62,319 nucleotides of DNA, taken from positions 1-62,319 of the forward strand of contig NZ_WHOB01000008.1 of NCBI RefSeq assembly GCF_013141775.1, read 5' to 3'. Below the pieces are notes generated by a model. The model searched no databases. It was not told the origin of the DNA and saw only the letters and a list, made by a program, of their open reading frames with translations. The stretch is from Paenibacillus phytohabitans. Its GTDB lineage: Bacteria; Bacillota; Bacilli; Paenibacillales; Paenibacillaceae. How positions within the stretch are numbered: position 1 is the stretch's first letter; the number at the start of each line of letters is the position of its first letter. A program made the position numbers and the translations under genes. This document shows positions 48,849 through 56,154 of this stretch, one piece after another.

Positions 48849-49063
48849 TCTCTCCATCCTCCTTACATAGCCCCGTCGTCCAAGTTATATCAAGGTGACT
48901 GCATCATTTCTGACGAAACTAGGTTTGAGATTGCAACAGGATACGCCCGCATTGCTCCAGCGTTTCCTGCTCATGGATCGCCTGCTCGGCATAGCTACTC
49001 CGGATATCTGTTATATAACAGTATGCCGGGAACATCCGCATTATTCAAAACAAAAAAAAGCCC
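48849..49063. other. Leader between the riboswitch terminator and yabE
   Basis: Non-coding leader of yabE, about 215 bases. Apart from the ribosome site AAGGAGG at its yabE end I see no gene or strong secondary structure. Confidence 0.5.
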
Positions 49064-49090
49064 AAAAAAGAGTTCACAGAGGACTCTTTC
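49064..49090 (-). terminator. Riboswitch expression-platform terminator
   Basis: On the minus strand AAAGAGT (complement of 49083-49089) pairs with ACTCTTT (49067-49073) and runs into TTTTGG, 35 bases past the ydaO-type aptamer. It would stop transcription before yabE when c-di-AMP is bound, the usual logic of this class. Confidence 0.8.
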
Positions 49091-49124
49091 GTGGCTTCTC
49101 CGGTGTCGAATACGCGGGAATGTT

Positions 49125-49255
49125 TATGCACGAGGTTTCCTCTCTTACTTGCGCTTACGGGGTTAGCTGTCGGGTTCGGGCATAAGAGAGACGCCCTATC
49201 TCAGGTCACCCGCTCACGGCGGTTGCCCTCAAATTCACCCCAAAGACCACGTGAA
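49125..49255 (-). promoter_or_regulatory. c-di-AMP riboswitch (ydaO-yuaA type)
   Basis: The minus strand carries conserved blocks of the ydaO class in order: GGGGTGAATTTGAGGGCAAC, CCGTGAGCGGGTGACC, a variable arm, then CCCGAACCCGACAGCTAAC, CCCGTAAGCG and AGAGAGGAAACC. The CCGAACCCGNCAGCTAACNNCGUAGGC-type core is diagnostic. A terminator hairpin follows and the next gene is the wall enzyme yabE, the commonest kind of target of this riboswitch. Exact ends are approximate. Confidence 0.88.
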
Positions 49256-49564
49256 GAAATCAAATAAATTCTGCGGCAATTCTGTGTTGTACTCTATGTA
49301 CGGGCATGCGGCAGGGCATTTATTGGTTCCCCCGTTCTCCATACGGAGACTCAGCGAGACGATCCATGAAATAGTGACTGTCACAGTAACAACAGCTCAC
49401 TGCACTGAAAAGATGATATCCTGTTTTGATGCATGTTGTAAAGGACGATTCAACCACGTTTACGTAAAAAAATGATTAAAATATTGTAATATTCAGCCGT
49501 TTTTAGACTATAAAAGTTTAATATATCGGCTATACTTCATTTTTCACCGCTTTTTCTCCCGTTT
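49256..49564. other. Upstream region of the riboswitch, A/T-rich
   Basis: This stretch should contain the promoter of the riboswitch-yabE transcript. It is A/T-rich with several TTTTTAGAC/TATAAAAG-like segments towards tatD, but I could not pick a single convincing promoter or gene. Confidence 0.4.
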
Positions 49565-50335
49565 TCAGACAATCCCAAATCGTTCCAGTGCGTTCGCATA
49601 CGTAATTTCAGCCAATTCCTGTAAATCAATCCCTTTTATTGCCGCAGCTGCCTCCGCTACCAGTCTTACATGTGCGGTCTCATTCCGCTTGCCGCGGAAG
49701 GGGTGCGGAGTCAAATATGGGGAGTCCGTTTCGATCAGCAGCCGGTCCAGCGGAGTCTGGGCGAGCACCTCTTTGGGCACCCTTGCATTCTTAAACGTAA
49801 TCGGTCCGCCGAAGGACAAATGGAAGCCGAGATCCAGACACATTTTGGCGCTTTCCCAGCTGCCGGAGAACGAATGCATCACCCCTCCAACCTCACCCGC
49901 TTTTTCCTCCCGCAGAATCCGGATTACATCCTCGTGGGCATCGCGGTTATGGATACAGATTGGCATCTTCAGTTCACGTGCCAGGCCAATTTGCTTGCGG
50001 AATACCTCATGCTGCACATCCTTAGGAGAGGTGTCCCAATAATAGTCAAGTCCGATCTCACCGATAGCGACTACCTTGGGATGACTGCAAAGCGAAGCAA
50101 TCCATTCGAGGTCGCCCTCCTTCATACTGAATGCATCCTGGGGATGCCAGCCCACCGCTGCATAAATATAATCATATTTCTCTGCGAGCTCCATCGTTGT
50201 CGGAATCGTCTCCCGGTTGAAGCCGATATTGATCATTTTACTGACTCCGGACTCCAGTGCCCGGGCGATTACCTCCTCGCGGTCCTCGTCGAATTGCGGA
50301 GCATCCAAATGGGTATGTGTGTCGAATAACTGCAT
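49565..50335 (-). CDS. tatD: TatD-family metal-dependent DNase
   Basis: A 256-residue TIM-barrel hydrolase of the amidohydrolase superfamily, probably a 3'-5' deoxyribonuclease. Metal ligands are visible in LFDTHTHLD at residues 3-11, GEIGLDYYWDTSP, the HNRDAHEDV block, GVMHSFSGS and the closing IETDSPYLTPHPFRGKRNE. It corresponds to B. subtilis YabD (DayD). The upstream neighbour in B. subtilis is metS, whereas here an HD-domain gene is found 53 bases upstream. Confidence 0.94.
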   Translation of the reverse strand: MQLFDTHTHLDAPQFDEDREEVIARALESGVSKMINIGFNRETIPTTMELAEKYDYIYAAVGWHPQDAFSMKEGDLEWIASLCSHPKVVAIGEIGLDYYWDTSPKDVQHEVFRKQIGLARELKMPICIHNRDAHEDVIRILREEKAGEVGGVMHSFSGSWESAKMCLDLGFHLSFGGPITFKNARVPKEVLAQTPLDRLLIETDSPYLTPHPFRGKRNETAHVRLVAEAAAAIKGIDLQELAEITYANALERFGIV

Positions 50336-50388
50336 TATATTTCATCCTTTCCGCCTTGATTTCTATGATGAATTACAAGTATTTTAGG

Positions 50389-51672
50389 TTATTTTGCAAA
50401 AATATCTGCGATGGAGGGCGGCAGCTGTGGAAGGGCTTTCTGCAGCCTGTCCTGCGGGAAATAGAGATGGTATCTGCCTCGGTGAATCCCGCTGATTGAG
50501 CGTACAATATCCGATACCTCAGAGATCTCCCGCAGCTTATCATGACGGTCCAGAAGCAGAATCTGTTTGCTGTCAAAAGCGTCCCCCGGACGGAATACAT
50601 CATAAGGAAGATCTGTCGGAAAATCGATTTCCAGATCATAATCAGCACGCAGTCCGGCACCGGCAAAGCTGCGGCGGATTTCGTCAATTGTCTCTGTATC
50701 CAGATGCTCCATCTCCACATATTTATACAGTTTACGATGAATAAATCGGCTGCACAAGTCGCTTAAAATTTCATCACTCTCCAGCGTCCACTGCATGAAG
50801 GCTGTCTGCATCAATGCCTCATCCAGCAGCAGGTACTGCTCCACCGTTACATCCCCGCGGAACAAATCACTTAGCGGCTCAATCATGAACCGGAAAGCAT
50901 AATCCTCCTGTACCAGCTCCTTGGCTCTGCGGAGAATCTGGCGCAGAATAATTTCCGAGCTGCGTGTTACCGGATGGAAATAGACCTGCCAGTACATCTG
51001 ATAACGTGACATCAGGTAATCCTCAATCGCATGCATCCCGGATTCTTTAACAACTACCCGGCCGTCATAGGGGCGCAGCATCCGCAGAATCCGGTCAATG
51101 TCAATGGTTCCGTAATTTACCCCTGTATAATAGGCATCACGCAAAAGATAATCCATCCGGTCCGCATCCAGCGGCCCCGACACTAAATTGACAACAATTT
51201 CATGCTCATACGTTTTGGAGATCACAGAGGCTACTTTTTTAGGAAAGTCCTCAGCTACATCACGCAGAATAGCGGTGATTTCCGTATCCTCCAGAATGAT
51301 CCGGCAGGTCCAGTCCTCATGGTCCATTTCAAAAGCTTCTTCTATAGAATGGGAAAACGGGCCATGTCCCAAATCATGCAGCAAAGCCGCACACAGGGTA
51401 AGCAGACTTTCCTCAGGCATCCAATCCTTATACCCGCTTCGTTCAAACTGCGATATAATCCGTCGGGTAATTTCATAAACACCAAGCGAATGGGAAAACC
51501 GGCTGTGTTCTGCACCATGGAAGGTCAGATAAGAGGTGCCGAGCTGGCGGATGCGCCGCAGGCGCTGGAACTCCTTGGTGTTAATCAGACGCCAGATAAT
51601 GGTGTCCTGGACGTGAATATAGTTATGAACCGGATCCTTAAATACCTTCTCTTCTGTCAGCGGTTGCTTCAT
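50389..51672 (-). CDS. HD-domain phosphohydrolase, YwfO/dNTPase-like
   Basis: A 427-residue cytoplasmic HD-superfamily enzyme. Metal ligands are H and HD in FHGAEHSRFSHSLGVYEITRRI (about residue 55) and LCAALLHDLGHGPFSHSIEEAFEMDHEDW (about 105), with DRMDYLLRDAYYTGV and YLMSRYQMYWQVYFHPVTRSSE further on, as in dNTP triphosphohydrolase-like proteins of the YwfO group. Substrate is uncertain. ATG at 51672 is 8 bases from AAAGGAG; a longer frame lacks support. It is divergent from abrB and shares its Spo0A-box-rich upstream region. Confidence 0.87.
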   Translation of the reverse strand: MKQPLTEEKVFKDPVHNYIHVQDTIIWRLINTKEFQRLRRIRQLGTSYLTFHGAEHSRFSHSLGVYEITRRIISQFERSGYKDWMPEESLLTLCAALLHDLGHGPFSHSIEEAFEMDHEDWTCRIILEDTEITAILRDVAEDFPKKVASVISKTYEHEIVVNLVSGPLDADRMDYLLRDAYYTGVNYGTIDIDRILRMLRPYDGRVVVKESGMHAIEDYLMSRYQMYWQVYFHPVTRSSEIILRQILRRAKELVQEDYAFRFMIEPLSDLFRGDVTVEQYLLLDEALMQTAFMQWTLESDEILSDLCSRFIHRKLYKYVEMEHLDTETIDEIRRSFAGAGLRADYDLEIDFPTDLPYDVFRPGDAFDSKQILLLDRHDKLREISEVSDIVRSISGIHRGRYHLYFPQDRLQKALPQLPPSIADIFAK

Positions 51673-51734
51673 GAGATCAACTCCTTTGAATAATATCCAT
51701 AGAAATAGGGTGGAATTACAGTTATAATAATAAA

Positions 51735-51790
51735 TATTGTCGTACTTTGTCGAATTATGACAAATTAACAATTTACAAATCGACAAATAT
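51735..51790. promoter_or_regulatory. Cluster of Spo0A boxes between the HD gene and abrB
   Basis: Matches to the Spo0A box (TTTGTCGAA) are TTTGTCGAATT at 51746-51756 (near perfect), the reverse-strand copies TATGACAAAT at 51757-51766 and AATCGACAAAT at 51778-51788, and a weaker TTGTCGTA at 51738-51745. They lie just upstream of the HD gene and about 100 bases upstream of the abrB promoter. Confidence 0.7.
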
Positions 51791-51878
51791 TTTCGAGGTT
51801 CTTTTTGGGATATATGCCTAACCAATGGCGGTATGAATGTTTCCTTCAAAGTTTCCTTAAAATTCGCCTCAAAAAAGG

Positions 51879-51907
51879 TTGACTGTTTTGGGAATGGTTG
51901 GTATTAT
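51879..51907 (+). promoter_or_regulatory. Sigma-A promoter of abrB
   Basis: TTGACT (51879-51884), 17 bases, TATTAT (51902-51907) on the plus strand, about 70 bases upstream of the abrB start. Confidence 0.85.
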
Positions 51908-51928
51908 AAATATCATAAAACAGTGAAC

Positions 51929-51940
51929 AATGTCGAATAT
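51929..51940 (+). promoter_or_regulatory. Spo0A box downstream of the abrB promoter
   Basis: AATGTCGAATAT sits about 20-30 bases past the predicted transcription start, the place where Spo0A-P represses abrB in B. subtilis. Confidence 0.6.
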
Positions 51941-51976
51941 TGACGCTTTTGATAATTGAGAGGAGCAACGATTGTA

Positions 51977-52231
51977 ATGATGAAATCAACAGGAATTGTA
52001 CGTAAGGTAGATGAGCTTGGACGGGTCGTTATTCCAATTGAATTGCGCCGCACACTGGGTATTGGAGAAAAAGATGCGCTCGAAATTTACGTGGACGGTG
52101 AGCGGATCATGCTTAAGAAATATGAGCCTGCCTGCATTTTCTGCGGTAATGCTGAGAATGTAACCTATTTCAAAGGTAAAATTGTTTGTCATGAATGTAT
52201 TTCTGCTATCCCTACCCCTGTGACAAACTAA
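51977..52231 (+). CDS. abrB: Transition-state regulator AbrB
   Basis: AbrB binds DNA as a multimer and represses post-exponential genes until Spo0A-P shuts it off. The 84 residues begin MMKSTGIVRKVDELGRVVIPIELRRTLGIGEKDALEIYVDGERIMLKKYEP, nearly identical to the B. subtilis DNA-binding domain. The C-terminal part differs: CIFCGNAENVTYFKGKIVCHECISAIPTP, a CxxC pair, then a second CxxC, like a zinc ribbon. It is a rare plus-strand gene here and carries its own promoter, Spo0A boxes and terminator. The start is 11 bases after GAGAGGAG. Confidence 0.94.
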   Translation: MMKSTGIVRKVDELGRVVIPIELRRTLGIGEKDALEIYVDGERIMLKKYEPACIFCGNAENVTYFKGKIVCHECISAIPTPVTN

Positions 52232-52293
52232 ACCAAATAGGTTATAATAGGAACTAATCAAATTGTTAATTCTAACCTTTTTATATCTCCTTG

Positions 52294-52323
52294 GCCTCCC
52301 GTTAGCGCGGGAGGTATTTTTTT
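52294..52323 (+). terminator. Intrinsic terminator after abrB
   Basis: CCTCCCG (52295-52301) pairs with CGGGAGG (52308-52314), followed by TATTTTTTT on the plus strand, about 65 bases past the abrB stop. Confidence 0.93.
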
Positions 52324-52373
52324 GCACTTTTTTCCCTTAGATCATAACCCTTAACTTCTTCTTACCCTCCCAA

Positions 52374-52404
52374 ACCCTCCCTATAGGGAGGGCCCCAAGG
52401 GCCC
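52374..52404. repeat. G/C-rich palindromes
   Basis: CCCTCCC-TATA-GGGAGGG (52374-52391) is a perfect palindrome, overlapped by GGGCCCC-AA-GGGCCCC just after it. No T-run follows, so they are not terminators. Confidence 0.7.
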
Positions 52405-52600
52405 CGGCCCTCTGGACACCCGGAAGCTTGGCTAACTGTGCAGATGGGGCGGAAGGAAGTCATGTTCGGCGGTGGACCGGCCCTTTTCGGACTCCCTGAA
52501 GGTGCGTCCTCAGGGCCTTGCCATGCGCAGTGTTTCGCCGCACGCTTCGCTCTTGCGGCGGTTGTGCGGCTTCGCTCTTAGGTGACGCTAGCAGTGGAAC

Positions 52601-52619
52601 CGCTCTCCCTGCGGGAATT
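52601..52619 (+). repeat. Direct repeat copy 1, 19 bases
   Basis: CGCTCTCCCTGCGGGAATT occurs here and again, exactly, at 52695-52713, 94 bases apart. The repeat includes a small CCCTGCGGG hairpin. Confidence 0.85.
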
Positions 52620-52694
52620 TCTTTAAGGCGGAGCCGATTAGCAACTTTGGTGCGTGCTGGTTATTTGCCTTCATGTTACCTTCGTGCTGCGGTA

Positions 52695-52713
52695 CGCTCT
52701 CCCTGCGGGAATT
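52695..52713 (+). repeat. Direct repeat copy 2, 19 bases
   Basis: Second exact copy of the 19-base repeat at 52601-52619. Confidence 0.85.
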
Positions 52714-52849
52714 GCTATGTCAGCGCGGCCAAATGACTTTCGTTCGGGCGATAGCGTAGGTGTAATATTGGATAATCAGTCTTGGAAAAAATGGATAACT
52801 GCATTCTGTGCAGTTATTTAATACCAAAGTGAGCGGCTGATTAATTTAG

Positions 52850-52982
52850 TTGTATTTCATACAATTATATCCATACATATCCTCTTAATTATCCTTTTTC
52901 CATAAATATAAATGTACAAACTACACTTATATCTAATATAAGGAATAATTGTATCCAAATAAGTGTACAGAATACAATTATT
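52850..52982. repeat. A/T-rich nested inverted repeats (TTGTAT/ATACAA)
   Basis: TTGTAT-TTC-ATACAA (52850-52864); AATAATTGTAT (52944-52954) pairs perfectly with ATACAATTATT (52972-52982); TACACTTAT (52922-52930) pairs with ATAAGTGTA (52959-52967). The motif recalls the TTGTTGTA cluster at 22719-22897. Confidence 0.7.
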
Positions 52983-53071
52983 TCATCAAGCATTCTAATC
53001 ATCTGAGCTATTTCAGAGTTTATCTAACAGATGCTTAACTCGCAATAATCGTGATCAGTTACGCTATCCCC

Positions 53072-53977
53072 TTATTCCCGCTCCAGCAGCGCATTATAAA
53101 TATCACGCTTGGCCAAGCCACGGTCAGAGGCCGCTTTTTTCATCGCGTCTTTGCGCGTCAAACCTGAGGTTTCATAATGGGCAACATGAGCTTCGATGCT
53201 CAGCTCCCGCCACCAGGAAGACTCGGCGAGCTCCGCCTCTTCTTTGCTCTCTCCCTCAAGCACAATTACGTACTCACCAAGCGGAGGATGCTCCTCCAGC
53301 CAGGCACAGCATTCTTCAATCGTACCGCGAAGAAACTCCTCATACCGTTTGGTCAGCTCACGGGCCAGTGTAACCCGGCGGTTGCCGAAGGCTTCCTGCA
53401 AATGAACCAGCGTCTTAGCAACACGATGCGGTGACTCATAGAAGAGCAGTGTGCCCTGGGCGGAGCGAAGAGGTGCCAGAACGGCCCGGATATCCTTGCG
53501 CTCTCTGGGCAGAAAACCGATAAATGTGAAGCTGGCGGTAGGCAATCCTGAAGCAATCAAAGCTGACAGCGCCGCGTTAGCTCCGGGAATCGGAATGACC
53601 GGAATTTGATGCCTTACAGCCAGTGCTACCAGGTCCGCTCCAGGGTCTGAAATCGCCGGCAGGCCGGCATCGCTGACAAGGGCTAAATTTTTACCTTCTA
53701 TTATATAGCGTATCAATTCAGGTCCGCTTGCCGCCTTATTATGCTCATGGTAACTGAACAGCATCGAGGGTGTAATTTCAAAATGGCTCAGTAATTTACG
53801 CGTCTGTCTCGTATCCTCTGCGGCAATAATATCGCATTCCTTCAGCGTTCGCACCGCGCGGTAAGTCATATCTTCCAGATTACCGATCGGAGTAGCCACC
53901 AGATACAGACAGCCGCATCCTTCGGGCTTTGCTCCGTCATTGTTATTTTGAAAGCTGCTTTGGCAGGTTATCGTCAT
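53072..53977 (-). CDS. rsmI: 16S rRNA 2'-O-methyltransferase RsmI
   Basis: RsmI methylates the 2'-hydroxyl of C1402 in 16S rRNA using SAM. The 301 residues have the tetrapyrrole-methylase-like fold: LYLVATPIGNLEDMTYRAVRTLKECDIIAAEDTRQTRKLL, ALVSDAGLPAISDPG, PIPGANAALSALIASGLPTASFTFIGFLPRE and YESPHRV. The C-terminus holds an HTH-like tail (SGLTRKDAMKKAASDRGLAKRDIYNALLE). Its ATG overlaps the trmN6-like stop by four bases. It corresponds to yabC of B. subtilis. Confidence 0.95.
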   Translation of the reverse strand: MTITCQSSFQNNNDGAKPEGCGCLYLVATPIGNLEDMTYRAVRTLKECDIIAAEDTRQTRKLLSHFEITPSMLFSYHEHNKAASGPELIRYIIEGKNLALVSDAGLPAISDPGADLVALAVRHQIPVIPIPGANAALSALIASGLPTASFTFIGFLPRERKDIRAVLAPLRSAQGTLLFYESPHRVAKTLVHLQEAFGNRRVTLARELTKRYEEFLRGTIEECCAWLEEHPPLGEYVIVLEGESKEEAELAESSWWRELSIEAHVAHYETSGLTRKDAMKKAASDRGLAKRDIYNALLERE

Positions 53978-54750
53978 TGGCTCTTATCCTCTTTGTTCCC
54001 ATAATAAATATCCATTATCTCAGGGCAGTATTGATTGTCCTCATTATATACGATTAAAGGCGGTTGTAAACGCACCTCCGGCTTCCCGTCGCGCGCCGCT
54101 TCAATCAGTACCATATTCGCCTCCAGATGCGCACGGGGATGTACAAAGCGGATCAGCTTAGGTTCCAGCCGGTGCTTACGCATTAGACTGATGATATCCA
54201 CCAGACGCTGCGGTTTATGTACCATACTGACTTTGCCTCCAGTGCGGACCAGCCGGACACAGGCCTGAATGACCTCCTCCAGCGTACAGCCAATTTCATG
54301 ACGGGCCATGGCCTGATGTGAATTCAGCTTCAGGTCGCTCCCGTTAAGCGGCATATAAGGGGGATTAACCGTTATTGCATCATATACACCATACCCTGCG
54401 GTATTATGCAGCTCCCGCAAATCACCTTCATGGATCAGCACCCGCTCCTCCAGCCTGTTCAAGGCTACACTGCGCCGGGCCATGTCGGCAAGACGGGGCT
54501 GAATTTCTATCCCTTCAATAGAAGCTTTGGTACGCGTGGTCAGCAGCATAGGGATAACTCCGTTGCCGGTGCATAGATCAAGTACTCTTCCGCGCGGCGG
54601 TATACTGGCGAACCGGGCCAGCAGCACAGCATCCATAGAGAAGCTGAATACTTCATCACTCTGGATAATCCGCAGATCATGGGTTAGCAAGTCATCGATC
54701 CGCTCTGCACTATGCAAAGGCACCGGGGTATCGTTAAACGAATGGGTCAT
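53974..54750 (-). CDS. Probable tRNA/nucleic-acid adenine N6-methyltransferase (YabB/TrmN6-like)
   Basis: A 258-residue SAM methyltransferase with the binding loop VLDLCTGNGVIPMLL, acidic IEGIEIQPRL, and the catalytic motif TVNPPYMP that marks base-amino methylation. E. coli TrmN6 (YfiC) methylates A37 of tRNA-Val; the same activity is inferred. The ATG (MTHSFND) is 8 bases from GGAGG, better than a TTG seven codons earlier. It is coupled to rsmI. The GIY-YIG gene (yazA) found between them in B. subtilis is absent. Confidence 0.9.
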   Translation of the reverse strand: MTHSFNDTPVPLHSAERIDDLLTHDLRIIQSDEVFSFSMDAVLLARFASIPPRGRVLDLCTGNGVIPMLLTTRTKASIEGIEIQPRLADMARRSVALNRLEERVLIHEGDLRELHNTAGYGVYDAITVNPPYMPLNGSDLKLNSHQAMARHEIGCTLEEVIQACVRLVRTGGKVSMVHKPQRLVDIISLMRKHRLEPKLIRFVHPRAHLEANMVLIEAARDGKPEVRLQPPLIVYNEDNQYCPEIMDIYYGNKEDKSQ

Positions 54751-54769
54751 TGTACATTCCTCCAAATTC

Positions 54770-54800
54770 AAAAAAAACCGTAGGCGAAAATCTCCTACGG
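54770..54800 (-). terminator. Intrinsic terminator between yabA and the trmN6-like gene
   Basis: CCGTAGG pairs with CCTACGG around a 9-base loop and is followed by TTTTTTTT on the minus strand. It lies just past the yabA stop, so rsmI and its partner are expressed by read-through or a separate start. Confidence 0.9.
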
Positions 54801-54810
54801 CTGGATATCC

Positions 54811-55173
54811 TCATTTATTAAGAAAAGAAAGGCAGAACAGACAATCGCCTTCCGTCCGCAAATGCCCGAAATAGACATTGCAGATGTGGAAACCTTCATG
54901 GTACAGTCTGGCCAGATTATCGTAACCTTCTCCGACAACCTCTTCTTTGCCTTCGGCAGCCAGTATAGCCTCCGCCTCAGCAGAAAGCGCGGCCTTATCC
55001 AGAGGGGCTTCCCTTTTCAATATGATACGTAGCTGCTCATTCTCCAGACTGAGCTTCTGATTTGCTTCCATCAGCTCTTTAACCGTCTGTTTCCAATCTC
55101 CTAGAGTGGCGCGCATTTCATCCATCTGCGCTTCCATCTCCTGCATGTGTGCAAATATATTTTTCTTCTCCAA
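54811..55173 (-). CDS. yabA: Replication initiation control protein YabA
   Basis: YabA restrains DnaA by tethering it to the DnaN clamp and limits replication starts. The 120 residues have an N-terminal leucine-zipper coiled coil ([52 protein letters not shown]) and a C-terminal zinc domain ([27 protein letters not shown]) that binds DnaA and DnaN. The start is TTG, a few bases after GGGGTGG, with no good ATG. It follows ricT in conserved order. Confidence 0.95.
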   Translation of the reverse strand: MEKKNIFAHMQEMEAQMDEMRATLGDWKQTVKELMEANQKLSLENEQLRIILKREAPLDKAALSAEAEAILAAEGKEEVVGEGYDNLARLYHEGFHICNVYFGHLRTEGDCLFCLSFLNK

Positions 55174-55204
55174 GTTTCCACCCCGAAAGTAACCTTATAA
55201 TGGT

Positions 55205-56005
55205 TTACTTGACGACAACATCATCCATTGGAAGTTCTTTAACTTTGCCCACTTCAAACAACTGCACATGAACCGTGCGGCTTCCGGCATTAATACCTAC
55301 TACTTTGCCATCACCCAGTGAGGTTACGACGATTTTGCCTACCGCCGGCATTTCTTCCTTCGTGCTCTCATAATTATCATGCTCAAACTTCAGACAACAC
55401 ATCAGCCGTCCGCATAATCCCGAGATCTTGGTCGGGTTCAGCGAGAGATTCTGGTCCTTGGCCATCTTGATGGACACCGGCTCGAAATCACCCAGCCAGG
55501 AGGAGCAGCAGAGCACCCGTCCGCAAGGTCCAAGTCCGCCAAGCATCTTGGCTTCATCACGCACACCAATTTGCCGGAGCTCGATGCGGGTTCGGAAAAT
55601 ACTTGCCAGGTCCTTAACCAGTTCGCGGAAATCCACGCGGCCCTCGGCAGTGAAATAAAAAATGATCTTATTACGGTCAAACGTAAATTCCACATCCACG
55701 AGCTTCATTTTGAGGCCATGATCGCGGATTTTATTTAAACAGGTGGTAAAAGCGTCCTTTGCAGCACCTTTGTTCTCTTCGACCACACGGGCGTCGGTTT
55801 CACCGGCAATACGCATGACCTTCTTGAGCGGCAGTACAACGTCTGCTTCCTGCACCTCTTTTTTGCCAACGACAACCTTACCGTATTCGACCCCTCTTGC
55901 TGTCTCAACAATAACGCATTGATCGCGTTCAATCGGGAAATCAAGTGGATCAAAATAATATATTTTACCCGCTTTTTTGAAGCGGACACCTACTACGCTG
56001 TACAA
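55205..56005 (-). CDS. ricT: RicT (YaaT), PSP1-domain protein of the Y-complex
   Basis: RicT with RicA and RicF forms an Fe-S complex that tunes RNase Y cleavage and promotes sporulation and competence. The 266 residues contain the PSP1 core (IERDQCVIVETARGVEYGKVVVGKKEV, FYFTAEGRVDFRELVKDLASIFRTRIELRQIGVRDEAKMLGGLGPCGRVLCC) and cysteines for the cluster in CGRVLCC and CGRLMCC. It starts with TTG, 7 bases after AGGGGG. It lies between holB and yabA, as in B. subtilis. Confidence 0.95.
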   Translation of the reverse strand: MYSVVGVRFKKAGKIYYFDPLDFPIERDQCVIVETARGVEYGKVVVGKKEVQEADVVLPLKKVMRIAGETDARVVEENKGAAKDAFTTCLNKIRDHGLKMKLVDVEFTFDRNKIIFYFTAEGRVDFRELVKDLASIFRTRIELRQIGVRDEAKMLGGLGPCGRVLCCSSWLGDFEPVSIKMAKDQNLSLNPTKISGLCGRLMCCLKFEHDNYESTKEEMPAVGKIVVTSLGDGKVVGINAGSRTVHVQLFEVGKVKELPMDDVVVK

Positions 56006-56154
56006 AAATTAACCCCCTTGTTTGCCGGTAAAAGGAATCCTTAAGCAAGCCTGCTTCCCAGATGATTCATGCTTGTCCTTCCTCATCCGTTAAACCTGTA
56101 CTTCCAGGTGCTGAAGCGTTTATCCGGAGGATCTATCATAAATAACCCGGCCTG

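Larger units (their letters stand above)
52324..53071. other. Repeat-rich non-coding stretch between abrB and rsmI
   Basis: No convincing gene is present; a 72-residue plus-strand frame (52518-52736) lacks a ribosome site and is Arg/Ala/Cys-rich. The left part is G/C-rich with palindromes and a direct repeat; the right part (52840-52990) is A/T-rich with TTGTAT/ATACAA inverted repeats. These are listed separately. Confidence 0.6.

Noticed and set aside
49251..49475. 74-residue plus-strand frame upstream of yabE
   Set aside because: It overlaps the 5' edge of the riboswitch on the opposite strand and shows no coding signals.
52374..52404. Second terminator after abrB
   Set aside because: The palindromes are G/C-rich without a T-run; the real terminator is at 52294-52323.
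52518..52736. 72-residue plus-strand frame downstream of abrB
   Set aside because: No ribosome site; its reading spans both copies of the 19-base repeat, and its composition is unlike neighbouring proteins.
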